A program made the position numbers and the translations under genes. The notes under the pieces are model-generated. The model had not been told where the DNA came from. It searched no databases and saw only the letters and a program-made list of their open reading frames with translations. Shown piece after piece: positions 13,212-20,204 of a stretch of 22,863 nt of DNA. The stretch comes from RGIG4608 sp045635885 (GTDB lineage: Bacteria > Bacillota > Clostridia > Oscillospirales > CAG-272): the NCBI GenBank assembly GCA_045635885.1, contig JAZTWO010000005.1, positions 1 to 22,863 of the forward strand, given 5' to 3'. Numbering within the stretch: the stretch's first letter is position 1; each line of letters opens with the position of its first letter.

Positions 13212-14915
13212 ATGACAAAAAGATTTAAAACTATAATATTATTGGCAATATTGATTGTGTGTCTTTTTGTGCTTGGAGTAATGATATTCTTGTTTGTTCC
13301 AAAGGAATGCAAGCATTATTTCTGTCAAAAGACCACTTTTGAGCCGACCTGCGCCCAAAAGGGCTATACCCTTTATGAATGTGTGAGTTGTGATTATGTT
13401 TTTGAGGCGGATTTCGTTGCCCCCAAGGGTCACGAGCTTGTCGACACGGTGGTAAGTCCACTTTGTGATGAGGCGGGATACACCTTGCACGTTTGTTCTG
13501 TATGTGATGCAGAGAGCATTGATACCTATGTAAGCCCCAAGGGGCATGATTTCACAATTACTGTAATTGAGCCGACCTGTGAAGGTCAGGGCTACGTTAA
13601 GCAACAGTGTAAGGATTGTTCATTTTCAAAGAACACTGACTATAAAAAGCCAAACGGACACGATTTAAGTTCTCAAATTGTTGCCCCCACCTGCACAGAG
13701 CAGGGATATTCGATTGTTGAATGTGCAAATTGTGACCATACATACGTTAGCAATTACACCAATCCAACAGGGCATAGCATAAGCAAGACTAAAACGGTTG
13801 ATCCCACCTGCTCGCTTGAAGGATATAGTGTTTATGAATGTTCAAATTGCGATTATGAATATAAAGGCAAGTATACTTCCCCCACAGAGCATAGCATGGT
13901 TAAAATTTCAACCGTGGCAAGTGATTGCTTAAACCAGGGCTATTCAACCTTTAAGTGTTCAAAATGCGATTATGAATATATTGGCGAAAAGGTTGCACCC
14001 AAGGGACATACCTTGGTGCAAAATATCACCGAGCCAACTTGTGCTAAAGAGGGATTTACAACCTACAGTTGCGAAAATTGTAACTATGAGTTCGTTTCGG
14101 ATGTGGTTGCGCCACTCGAACATATCTATAGCAAAGAATACGTTCGCCCCAACATAGCGCAAACCGGTTACACAATATATAAATGTGTAAATTGCTATGC
14201 GGAGCATAAGAGCGATTATGTTTTCTATTCCGATATATTTAGCGGCTCTGCAGGAGAGGGCAGGGGAAGTCTTGCCTTTGGACTTGACCTTTCATATTAT
14301 GCAGAAGAGGTTGATTTCGTCGCCCTTAAAAACTCGGGTGTTGAATTTGTAATCCTTCGTGTCGGATTTAACACTTCGCTTGACGTTAAGTTTGAAGAAT
14401 ATTATGCTGCTGCGCACGAAGCAGGGCTTGACGTTGGAGTTTATTTCTTCACACTTGCAAGAAATAAAGAGGACGCAATTGCAGATGCAAAGCGTGTTGC
14501 TGATTGGCTTGTGGGTAAAAAGCTTGAATATCCCGTGTTCTATGACATTGAGGACTATAACGATTATCAGCCCTCCACCTTTAGCGAGGAGTTGATAATG
14601 GAGATAACCCACACGTTTATGACTGAAATGGTGAATTACGGTTATTATCCGGGACTTTATACCAACAACAATTTCCTTTATAATTTGTTCCACAGTGAAA
14701 AAACGCTCTGCCTTTATGACGTTTGGTATGCACGTTATACCGAGCCATCTGACGAGCTTATTTTGGAATATAGTGGGCTTTATTCAATGTGGCAGTATAA
14801 GGGAAATGTCGAGAGCTATCTGAACGGCTCGGTTGAAGGGAAGTGCGATTTGAACTTCGCCTTTAAAAACTATCCCGAAATAATTAAAAAATACGGATTT
14901 AACGGTTATCAATAA
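13212..14915 (+). CDS. Exported GH25 lysozyme with eight Cys/His repeats
   Basis: A signal-anchor (about 7-29) leads to eight tandem repeats of about 38 residues (37-335), then a GH25 muramidase domain (354-567). Each repeat follows PTC-x3-GY-x4-C-x2-C-x13-[GE]H, for example Cys47, Cys57, Cys60 and His74. The His is kept in all seven complete repeats; the eighth has lost the first Cys (PNI for PTC) and the His. In the GH25 domain the acidic residues Asp359 (GLDLSYY), Asp445 and Glu447 (YDIED) match the catalytic positions, so it probably cleaves the beta-1,4 bond of peptidoglycan at the cell surface. The start has no good ribosome site and lies 11 nt after ahcY, suggesting translational coupling or read-through. 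Confidence 0.92.
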   Translation: MTKRFKTIILLAILIVCLFVLGVMIFLFVPKECKHYFCQKTTFEPTCAQKGYTLYECVSCDYVFEADFVAPKGHELVDTVVSPLCDEAGYTLHVCSVCDAESIDTYVSPKGHDFTITVIEPTCEGQGYVKQQCKDCSFSKNTDYKKPNGHDLSSQIVAPTCTEQGYSIVECANCDHTYVSNYTNPTGHSISKTKTVDPTCSLEGYSVYECSNCDYEYKGKYTSPTEHSMVKISTVASDCLNQGYSTFKCSKCDYEYIGEKVAPKGHTLVQNITEPTCAKEGFTTYSCENCNYEFVSDVVAPLEHIYSKEYVRPNIAQTGYTIYKCVNCYAEHKSDYVFYSDIFSGSAGEGRGSLAFGLDLSYYAEEVDFVALKNSGVEFVILRVGFNTSLDVKFEEYYAAAHEAGLDVGVYFFTLARNKEDAIADAKRVADWLVGKKLEYPVFYDIEDYNDYQPSTFSEELIMEITHTFMTEMVNYGYYPGLYTNNNFLYNLFHSEKTLCLYDVWYARYTEPSDELILEYSGLYSMWQYKGNVESYLNGSVEGKCDLNFAFKNYPEIIKKYGFNGYQ

Positions 14916-14920
14916 AACAG

Positions 14921-14943
14921 AGGAGTGCGACGGCACTCCTTTG
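14921..14943 (+). terminator. Terminator of the GH25 gene
   Basis: AGGAGTGC (14921-14928) against GCACTCCT (14933-14940), 4-nt loop, followed by a short TTTG. The T run is weak. Confidence 0.6.
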
Positions 14944-14953
14944 TAAAACATTG

Positions 14954-14982
14954 TTGACAAAGAAATAGGTTTATGCTAATAT
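14954..14982 (+). promoter_or_regulatory. Promoter of the two-lipoprotein operon
   Basis: TTGACA (14954-14959), a 17-bp spacer and TAATAT (14977-14982) preceded by TGC. Confidence 0.7.
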
Positions 14983-15013
14983 AGAATTGTAATATATATT
15001 AGGAGGGGATTTT

Positions 15014-16594
15014 ATGAAAATTAAAATCGTTGCGCTTTTACTCATTCTCACAATGATGACAGCTATGCTTTCGTCATGTGTGTTTGGTGAGGTAGTAAAG
15101 CTTTCAAACAATATTCTTGGAATATTTGGGCTTGGCGACGGTGATGACACAACTAACGTAAATATTGTTATTCCCGGCATTGGGCGTTGCAAAAATCACA
15201 CGATAGTTTCGCTTGAGGCAATTGCCCCAACCTGTACAACACCTGGTGTAACAAGTGGACAGGCATGTTCAAAATGTGGCGAAATTATTGTTGCTCAAAC
15301 CGAATTGCCCGCCCTTGATCACGAATATGATGACGTGAAAGACGAAACCTGCAATATGTGCGGCTTTGTCAGAGAAATCAAATGCGAGCATAAGCAAGTT
15401 AGAACTTTAGAGGCAAAAGCCCCCACTTGTTCAAGTACAGGACGCACCGCAGGTGAAGAATGTGTTGGATGTGGCAAAATTTTGGCAGGATATGAAATTT
15501 TAGATACAGTAGCTCACACATACGATAACGATGAAGACGATACTTGCAATGTTTGTGAGCATATTAGAGAGCTTGAATGTAAGCACAAAATTACAATTAA
15601 GCTTGAAAGAGTAGAGCCCACCTGTACCGAAACCGGTCTTACACAGGGCAGAGCTTGTGCGGATTGTGGCGAAATTCTTATCTCTCATCAGGTTATTCCC
15701 ACTATTGATCATATCGAGGGTGATTGGATTGTTGATAAAGCGCCCACAACTGAAGAAGAGGGCGAAATGCACACCGAATGCACAATGTGTAATAAGGTTA
15801 TAAGAAGCGCAAAAATCGACGTTATGGGTGAAGATAGCGAAGAAAATGCATCACAGGGATTGATATTTGTCTTGAATGATGACAAAAACAGCTATTCACT
15901 TGTTGATATTGGAACTTGCGCCGACACTGATATTGTAATTCCCAAATATTATAAGGGCTTGCCCGTAACTAAAATTGGAGAGGGAGCATTCTTGAACGTA
16001 TCCAACCTTATAAGCGTTGTTATTCCCGAGGGTGTTCTTAACATTGGTAACGGAGCATTCAGAGAATGCGTCGCGCTTCAAAGTGTTGTTCTTCCAAGCA
16101 CAATCACAAGCATTGGTGAATATGCGTTTTATAATTGTGCGCTCACATCTTTAACTCTTCCTGAGGGGTTGAGCGAAATTAAGCAATATAGCTTCTATGG
16201 TTGTGATTTCACAAAAATTGACATCCCCTATGGTGTTGTAAGCATTGGCAACGGTGCTTTTGCAGAATGTGAGCTTGTGGAGGAGCTTGTTCTCCCCTCA
16301 TCACTTGAAAGCATTGGTGTAAGTGCATTCTATAATGTTTCAAAGATAACTTATATTGCACTTCCAAAAAGTCTTAAAACCATTGGTGACAGAGCATTTA
16401 ATACCAATGTGGCAGGCGGTGAAGAAAGAACAATTATAATGTTCAACTACGTTAGCAAAATTGGTGCTTATGCATTCACAACCAACTCAACAATTAATTA
16501 TAAGGGTAGCACAACCGAATGGGGAAAGATTATTATCGACCCAAGAAACTACCAATATAACGTTGAAACGTTGAACGGCTCATTTGTTGACTAA
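15014..16594 (+). CDS. Lipoprotein with three Cys-rich units and BspA-type LRRs
   Basis: AGGAGGGG precedes the start, and the signal ends in a lipobox (LSSC, Cys22). Residues 59-250 hold three units of about 65 residues, each starting with a C-[KE]-[NH]-[HK] turn, then PTC-x3-G, C-x2-C-GEI and a second C-x2-C (for example Cys74, Cys85/88, Cys113/116, Cys124). This is a longer variant of the repeat in the neighbouring GH25 protein. Residues from about 290 to 520 are LRR_5/BspA repeats (IPEGVLNIGNGAF and similar). The C-terminus WGKIIIDPRNYQYNVETL is typical for BspA-like proteins. It should be anchored on the outer face of the membrane and bind a ligand through the LRR; the Cys units may be a metal-stabilised stalk. 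Confidence 0.88.
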   Translation: MKIKIVALLLILTMMTAMLSSCVFGEVVKLSNNILGIFGLGDGDDTTNVNIVIPGIGRCKNHTIVSLEAIAPTCTTPGVTSGQACSKCGEIIVAQTELPALDHEYDDVKDETCNMCGFVREIKCEHKQVRTLEAKAPTCSSTGRTAGEECVGCGKILAGYEILDTVAHTYDNDEDDTCNVCEHIRELECKHKITIKLERVEPTCTETGLTQGRACADCGEILISHQVIPTIDHIEGDWIVDKAPTTEEEGEMHTECTMCNKVIRSAKIDVMGEDSEENASQGLIFVLNDDKNSYSLVDIGTCADTDIVIPKYYKGLPVTKIGEGAFLNVSNLISVVIPEGVLNIGNGAFRECVALQSVVLPSTITSIGEYAFYNCALTSLTLPEGLSEIKQYSFYGCDFTKIDIPYGVVSIGNGAFAECELVEELVLPSSLESIGVSAFYNVSKITYIALPKSLKTIGDRAFNTNVAGGEERTIIMFNYVSKIGAYAFTTNSTINYKGSTTEWGKIIIDPRNYQYNVETLNGSFVD

Positions 16595-16612
16595 TAAAAG
16601 GGGGTAATGAAT

Positions 16613-17287
16613 ATGAAAAGAATTTTAGCGTTGATATTAATATTGACTGCGGTATTTACACTTTTTGCGTGCGGTATGTATGACGTTGACGGTCAAAAAG
16701 TGGAGATTGATTTACCTCAAGCACCCATAAACGGAATATTTGATGCGCCCGAAGAATTCTATCTTGAATGGGACATTCCTTCAATCAGAAACGCTTCAAC
16801 CAAAAAAGACGGCTATTACAGTATGCCGGTTTTTAGATTTGATACCTATGAGGAGCTTTTGCACCTTAAGGAAATAGTTGGAATGGTTAAAATAGGCAAC
16901 GAAATTAACAATACTGATTATTGCGCCACCTGTAAGTCAGATGTAACTTGCAGTCACGACGAATATAACGAGGCATTTTTTGAAAACTATACACTTTTAA
17001 TTGGTTGGCATCAATATGCAGGCGTTGTAATTCCCGAGCACGTTGAAGAGGGAACAGAGGGTGAAGGTGAAGCCAAGAACGTTGCAAGATACACTTTTGC
17101 ATATTCCGGCTCACTTGAAGTTAACTTAATCGGAGTTGCATCCGACACAGAAGAAACTGCAGGTCAGTGGATTTTGGTTGCTGTACCCAAAACGCTTCTT
17201 AGCGGACACAGAAACGTTTCCTTCTTTGTCAAGCTCCCCACGCAAGAAGAGGTTCCTGAAGAGCTTCCTGAAGAAGAAAATACCTAA
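16613..17287 (+). CDS. Lipoprotein of unknown function, 224 aa
   Basis: An ATG at 16607 is also in frame, but AGGGGGT lies only 1 nt before it and 7 nt before ATG 16613, so the latter is chosen. The signal ends with LFAC (Cys20). The mature part has a Cys cluster (CATCKSDVTCSHDEYNE at about 102-118) in a beta-rich domain and an acidic tail of Glu/Pro. The gene follows the LRR lipoprotein by 18 nt and shares its promoter, so they are likely expressed together. No family is recognised. The Cys cluster differs in spacing from the repeat shared by the neighbours. Confidence 0.78.
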   Translation: MKRILALILILTAVFTLFACGMYDVDGQKVEIDLPQAPINGIFDAPEEFYLEWDIPSIRNASTKKDGYYSMPVFRFDTYEELLHLKEIVGMVKIGNEINNTDYCATCKSDVTCSHDEYNEAFFENYTLLIGWHQYAGVVIPEHVEEGTEGEGEAKNVARYTFAYSGSLEVNLIGVASDTEETAGQWILVAVPKTLLSGHRNVSFFVKLPTQEEVPEELPEEENT

Positions 17288-17296
17288 AAATATGAC

Positions 17297-17327
17297 AAAG
17301 CACGGTCAAATTTTGACCGTGCTTTTT
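17297..17327 (+). terminator. Terminator of the lipoprotein operon
   Basis: A 13-bp perfect stem (17297-17309 against 17313-17325) runs into TTTTTT. Confidence 0.9.
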
Positions 17328-17337
17328 TAATTTTATA

Positions 17338-17367
17338 TTGACATTTCCCCATAAAATGTGATAAAAT
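17338..17367 (+). promoter_or_regulatory. Promoter of the SGNH hydrolase gene
   Basis: TTGACA (17338-17343), an 18-bp spacer and TAAAAT (17362-17367) preceded by TGA; about 23 nt before the start codon. Confidence 0.75.
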
Positions 17368-17397
17368 CAACAAAAAGAGTTGTTTATTGAGGTAAAA

Positions 17398-18126
17398 ATG
17401 AATCATCAAACAAAAATTGCGCTTATTGTGTGCGCTATAATCATAATAATTATTGCAACGATTTTGTTCGTTGTTTATTACAAGGGATATTCGGGCTTGC
17501 ATAAGCACACCGAGGCAAAAGAGGGGCAAATCAAGGTTGCTTGCATTGGCGACAGTATTACCTATGGCTTTGGAATTGGCGGCTGGGCAAAGAATAATTA
17601 CCCTGCACAACTCCAAGAGATACTTGGCGACAGTTATCACGTTCAAAATTTCGGTCACAGTGGCAGAACCTTGTCAAACAAGGGGGATAAGCCATATACC
17701 GAGAGCAAGCAATATGAACTCAGTCTTGAATACGATGCCGACGTTGTTGTAATTATGCTTGGATCAAACGATTCAAAACCACAAAATTGGAACGGTGTTA
17801 TCAATTTTATGGAAGAATATGAGTATTTTATTGAAAAATATAAAGAGAAGAACCCCGACGTTGAGATAATCCTTTGCACTCCACCCAAGGCATTTTTTGT
17901 TAAGGACCGCAAAAACCAAGAGGAAACTAAATTTGACATCAGACCTCAAATTGTGGAGTCCATTAAAAATGAAATTCGCACCTTTGCACTTATAAACGGA
18001 TATAAATGCGTTGATATTTATTCCGTAACCGAATACCATAACGAATGGTTTTCTGACGGAGTTCACCCCTCTGCCGAGGGGGCGCAAGCCATTGCAAAAG
18101 CGATTGCGGATAAGATTAGAAACTGA
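17398..18126 (+). CDS. Membrane-anchored SGNH/GDSL hydrolase
   Basis: The start at 17398 follows TTGAGGT; an upstream in-frame ATG at 17380 sits at the expected transcription start. The 242-residue product has one membrane segment at about 8-27 and a catalytic domain outside the membrane. The SGNH blocks are clear: GDSITYG with Ser53, the glycine in FGHSGRT (Gly86), LGSNDS with Asn124, and SDGVHPSAEG with Asp220 and His223. The family removes acetyl or acyl groups from polysaccharides, peptidoglycan or lipids; the surface location and the nearby GH25 lysozyme make a cell-envelope glycan deacetylase plausible, as inference. Monocistronic; no obvious terminator follows before rpsF. Confidence 0.9.
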   Translation: MNHQTKIALIVCAIIIIIIATILFVVYYKGYSGLHKHTEAKEGQIKVACIGDSITYGFGIGGWAKNNYPAQLQEILGDSYHVQNFGHSGRTLSNKGDKPYTESKQYELSLEYDADVVVIMLGSNDSKPQNWNGVINFMEEYEYFIEKYKEKNPDVEIILCTPPKAFFVKDRKNQEETKFDIRPQIVESIKNEIRTFALINGYKCVDIYSVTEYHNEWFSDGVHPSAEGAQAIAKAIADKIRN

Positions 18127-18152
18127 TACCTTTTGTTTTTTTAAAAAAACTC

Positions 18153-18180
18153 TTGACAAAATAAAAAAATCTGCTATAAT
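18153..18180 (+). promoter_or_regulatory. Promoter of rpsF-ssb-rpsR
   Basis: TTGACA (18153-18158), a 16-bp spacer and TATAAT (18175-18180) preceded by TGC. Confidence 0.85.
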
Positions 18181-18185
18181 ATCAT

Positions 18186-18258
18186 ATGATGCGGACGTAT
18201 GCGTCCGTCTCTCTGTCGTGCAAAAATTCATTAAATTGCACGAACTTAAAGTCCATAG
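18186..18258 (+). promoter_or_regulatory. Structured rpsF leader, possible S6:S18 autoregulatory site
   Basis: Two hairpins lie in the 85-nt leader: GGACG/CGTCC (18193-18197 with 18202-18206) and TCGTGCAA/TTGCACGA (18216-18223 with 18236-18243). The S6-S18 complex is known to repress its own mRNA through a leader hairpin in several bacterial phyla; whether these hairpins carry that binding site I cannot confirm by eye. Confidence 0.4.
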
Positions 18259-18271
18259 GGAGGTGTAAAAT

Positions 18272-18658
18272 ATGGAAAAGGTAATCAATACTTATGAAAA
18301 CCTGTTCATCGTTAGTCTCGCAAACGGAGAAGACGCTGCGAAAGAAACAGTGAACAAATTCACAACATTGATAGCTAACAACGCTGAAATCGTTGAGGTT
18401 GCTGATTGGGGTAAACGCCGTCTTGCATACCTTATCAATGACGAGGCAGAGGGTTACTACACTGTTGTAACTTTCAAAACAGCTTCTGATTTCCCCGCTG
18501 AGCTTGACCGTTTGTTCAACATTGACGAAAACGTTATGAGAGCAATGACAATTAAGCTTGACGTTAAGGCAATCGAAAAGAACAACGCTGCTAAAAAGGC
18601 GCCCGTTGTTGAAGCTGCAGAAGTAGCTGAAGTTACTGAAGTAGCTGACGCTGAATAA
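18272..18658 (+). CDS. rpsF: 30S ribosomal protein S6
   Basis: S6 binds with S18 to the central domain of 16S rRNA. The 128-residue product has the typical YENLFIVSL first strand, the WGKRRLAYLI motif at about 50-59 and the EGYYTVVTF strand. The C-terminus carries an acidic Ala/Glu/Val tail (about 20 residues) seen in many Firmicute S6 proteins. GGGAGGTG precedes the start. First gene of rpsF-ssb-rpsR. Confidence 0.97.
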   Translation: MEKVINTYENLFIVSLANGEDAAKETVNKFTTLIANNAEIVEVADWGKRRLAYLINDEAEGYYTVVTFKTASDFPAELDRLFNIDENVMRAMTIKLDVKAIEKNNAAKKAPVVEAAEVAEVTEVADAE

Positions 18659-18679
18659 TTTGTTCGGAGGTAAGCTAAG

Positions 18680-19138
18680 ATGTCAAATCTCAACTTAAAC
18701 AAAGTGGTACTTTGTGGCCGTCTTACAGCAGATCCGGAACTTAAGCAGACTCAAAACGGAATTGCAGTTGTGTCCTTCACACTTGCAGTAAATCGCAGAT
18801 TTACAAGAGGTGCAGATGGTCAAAGCAATTCTCAGGCAGACTTCATCAACTGTGTTGCTTGGAGACAGACCGCTGAATTTATCTCAAGATATTTCAAAAA
18901 GGGCTCATCTCTTTGCGTAACAGGTTCTATTCAAACAAGAACTTGGAACGATAACACAGGTGCAAAGCGCTATGCAACTGACGTAGTTGTTGACGAAGCA
19001 ATGTTTGTTGACTCTCGTTCAGACAACGCAGGTTCTGCAAGCTATGTTCCCGATGCTTACGGTTCTCCTTCTTACTCTTCAGGTGTAGAAACACCCAATT
19101 TTGAAGAGATCAAAACAGACGACGATTTGCCGTTCTAA
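18680..19138 (+). CDS. ssb: Single-stranded DNA-binding protein
   Basis: The 152-residue product has a bacterial OB fold (NKVVLCGRLTADPELKQTQNG, FTLAVNRRF, DFINCVAWRQTAEF) and a flexible Ser/Tyr-rich linker ending in the DDDLPF tip that binds RecG, PriA and other partners. GGAGG lies 11 nt before ATG 18680. It is the middle gene of the conserved operon, 21 nt after rpsF. Confidence 0.97.
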   Translation: MSNLNLNKVVLCGRLTADPELKQTQNGIAVVSFTLAVNRRFTRGADGQSNSQADFINCVAWRQTAEFISRYFKKGSSLCVTGSIQTRTWNDNTGAKRYATDVVVDEAMFVDSRSDNAGSASYVPDAYGSPSYSSGVETPNFEEIKTDDDLPF

Positions 19139-19168
19139 CGAAAAAATTTAACAGGAGGATTTCATAAA

Positions 19169-19423
19169 ATGGAAAGAACAGAAAACGTTTCTCGTCCGGT
19201 TCGTTATAACAACCGTAGAAGAAAAAAGGTTTGTATCTTCTGTGAAGATAAAATCGCTTATATCGATTATAAGGATTCTGCAAAGCTCAGAAAGTTCATC
19301 AGTGAACGTGGCAAAATTCTTCCTAGAAGAATTAGTGGCACATGCGCTATGCACCAGAGAAAGCTCACAACAGCAATTAAGCGTGCTCGTCAGGTAGCTC
19401 TTCTTCCTTACATCGCTGACTAA
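19169..19423 (+). CDS. rpsR: 30S ribosomal protein S18, zinc-ligand form
   Basis: The 84-residue protein has the invariant core VRYNNRRRKK, DYKDSAKLRKFISERGKI and RRISGTCAMHQRKL-TTAIKRAR. It keeps all four potential zinc ligands, Cys22, Cys25, Cys59 and His62, so it is the C+ (zinc-binding) type of S18 rather than the cysteine-free type. AGGAGG lies upstream with 10 nt spacing. It is the last gene of the operon and is followed by a strong terminator. Confidence 0.97.
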   Translation: MERTENVSRPVRYNNRRRKKVCIFCEDKIAYIDYKDSAKLRKFISERGKILPRRISGTCAMHQRKLTTAIKRARQVALLPYIAD

Positions 19424-19437
19424 TTTTAGTTAAAATT

Positions 19438-19467
19438 AAAGGACACACAATTTTGTGTGTCCTTTTT
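19438..19467 (+). terminator. Terminator of rpsF-ssb-rpsR
   Basis: A perfect stem of 10 bp or more, GGACACACAA (19441-19450) against TTGTGTGTCC (19453-19462), with AAA/TTT extension and a T run. Confidence 0.92.
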
Positions 19468-19553
19468 GTATTCAAGCAAATTATGAAGTGCTTAACTTTG
19501 TAAGGAAATTTGTCATTTTGGAGCCAGTGGGGGGGCAAAATCAGTTAAATATT

Positions 19554-19588
19554 AAAGACACTCTGTAAAAATATAGAATGTCTTTTTT
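19554..19588 (+). terminator. Additional terminator-like hairpin
   Basis: AAAGACA (19554-19560) pairs with TGTCTTT (19579-19585) with an inner TCT/AGA, followed by TTTC. No gene lies between it and the rpsR terminator, so it may be the end of a lost gene. Confidence 0.5.
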
Positions 19589-19728
19589 CTTTATTCATAT
19601 TATAAGTCCAAAAGCTCTAAAAATCTGCACACACGGATTAAAGCTTGCACGCATTTCCAAATTTTTATATTTGTGCGTCAATTCTATTACAAAGTGTCTG
19701 CTTGCTTTCAAACCTGTAAATAATATTC

Positions 19729-20120
19729 TTGGCAGCCTTTTGGGCAAGAAGTAAAGAAAGTTCGTTATCAGTCTTTGTTGGATCAAATGCCGCACCGCTA
19801 TATGAGGATGGAACAGTTGGGGAAGGCGTCGTTACCATTACTCGTAACGTGGAAATTCCTGAGGGAATGAAGCCATTCCTTGAATATGCGCAGGAAACTG
19901 AAAATATGCGCACAGTCACAATCGTTTCAAATCCCGGAACTGAAAGTGAAAAGATTGAGAGTGTTCAGGTTCCAAAGGGCTTGCGGGTATCTCTTTCTTC
20001 CGATTGGAATATTGAAAAAACAATGGGTGTATATATTCCGATGCGACATGTACTCAAACATTCGAAGGTGATTGGGATGTCAACGCCGACCTTACTTTCT
20101 ATATAAAGTGGAGCGAATAA
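19729..20120 (+). pseudogene. Remnant of a surface protein with an InlB B-repeat, frameshifted
   Basis: An open frame to 20106 encodes a beta-rich segment (VTITRNVEIPEGMKPFLEY, then TVTIVSNPGTESEKIESVQV) but has no start with a ribosome site. Near 20030 the reading frame shifts: the next frame continues as DATCTQTFEGDWDVNADLTF and YIKWSE, ending in a stop at 20118-20120. That is the characteristic end of the Listeria-Bacteroides (InlB B, Flg_new) repeat, with CT-x-F and VNADLT-x-Y-x-KW. The gene is therefore 5'-truncated and frameshifted, the decayed C-terminus of a surface protein. Confidence 0.7.
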
Positions 20121-20166
20121 GATTGTTAAAATCAAATAATTATTTGTGACTTTTGGTCCAAAACAA

Positions 20167-20204
20167 AACCCCAATTCGGGCAACTGAATTGGGGTTAAAT
20201 TATT
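20167..20204. terminator. Bidirectional terminator
   Basis: AACCCCAATTC (20167-20177) against GAATTGGGGTT (20186-20196). The plus strand continues AAATTATTTTATTT and the minus strand TTTTGTTTTGG, so it can end both the remnant and the convergent lipoprotein gene. Confidence 0.8.

Noticed and set aside
19665..19919. 84-codon minus-strand gene
   Set aside because: No ribosome site, and its first half opposes the InlB-type remnant; only the last third could be a gene relic.
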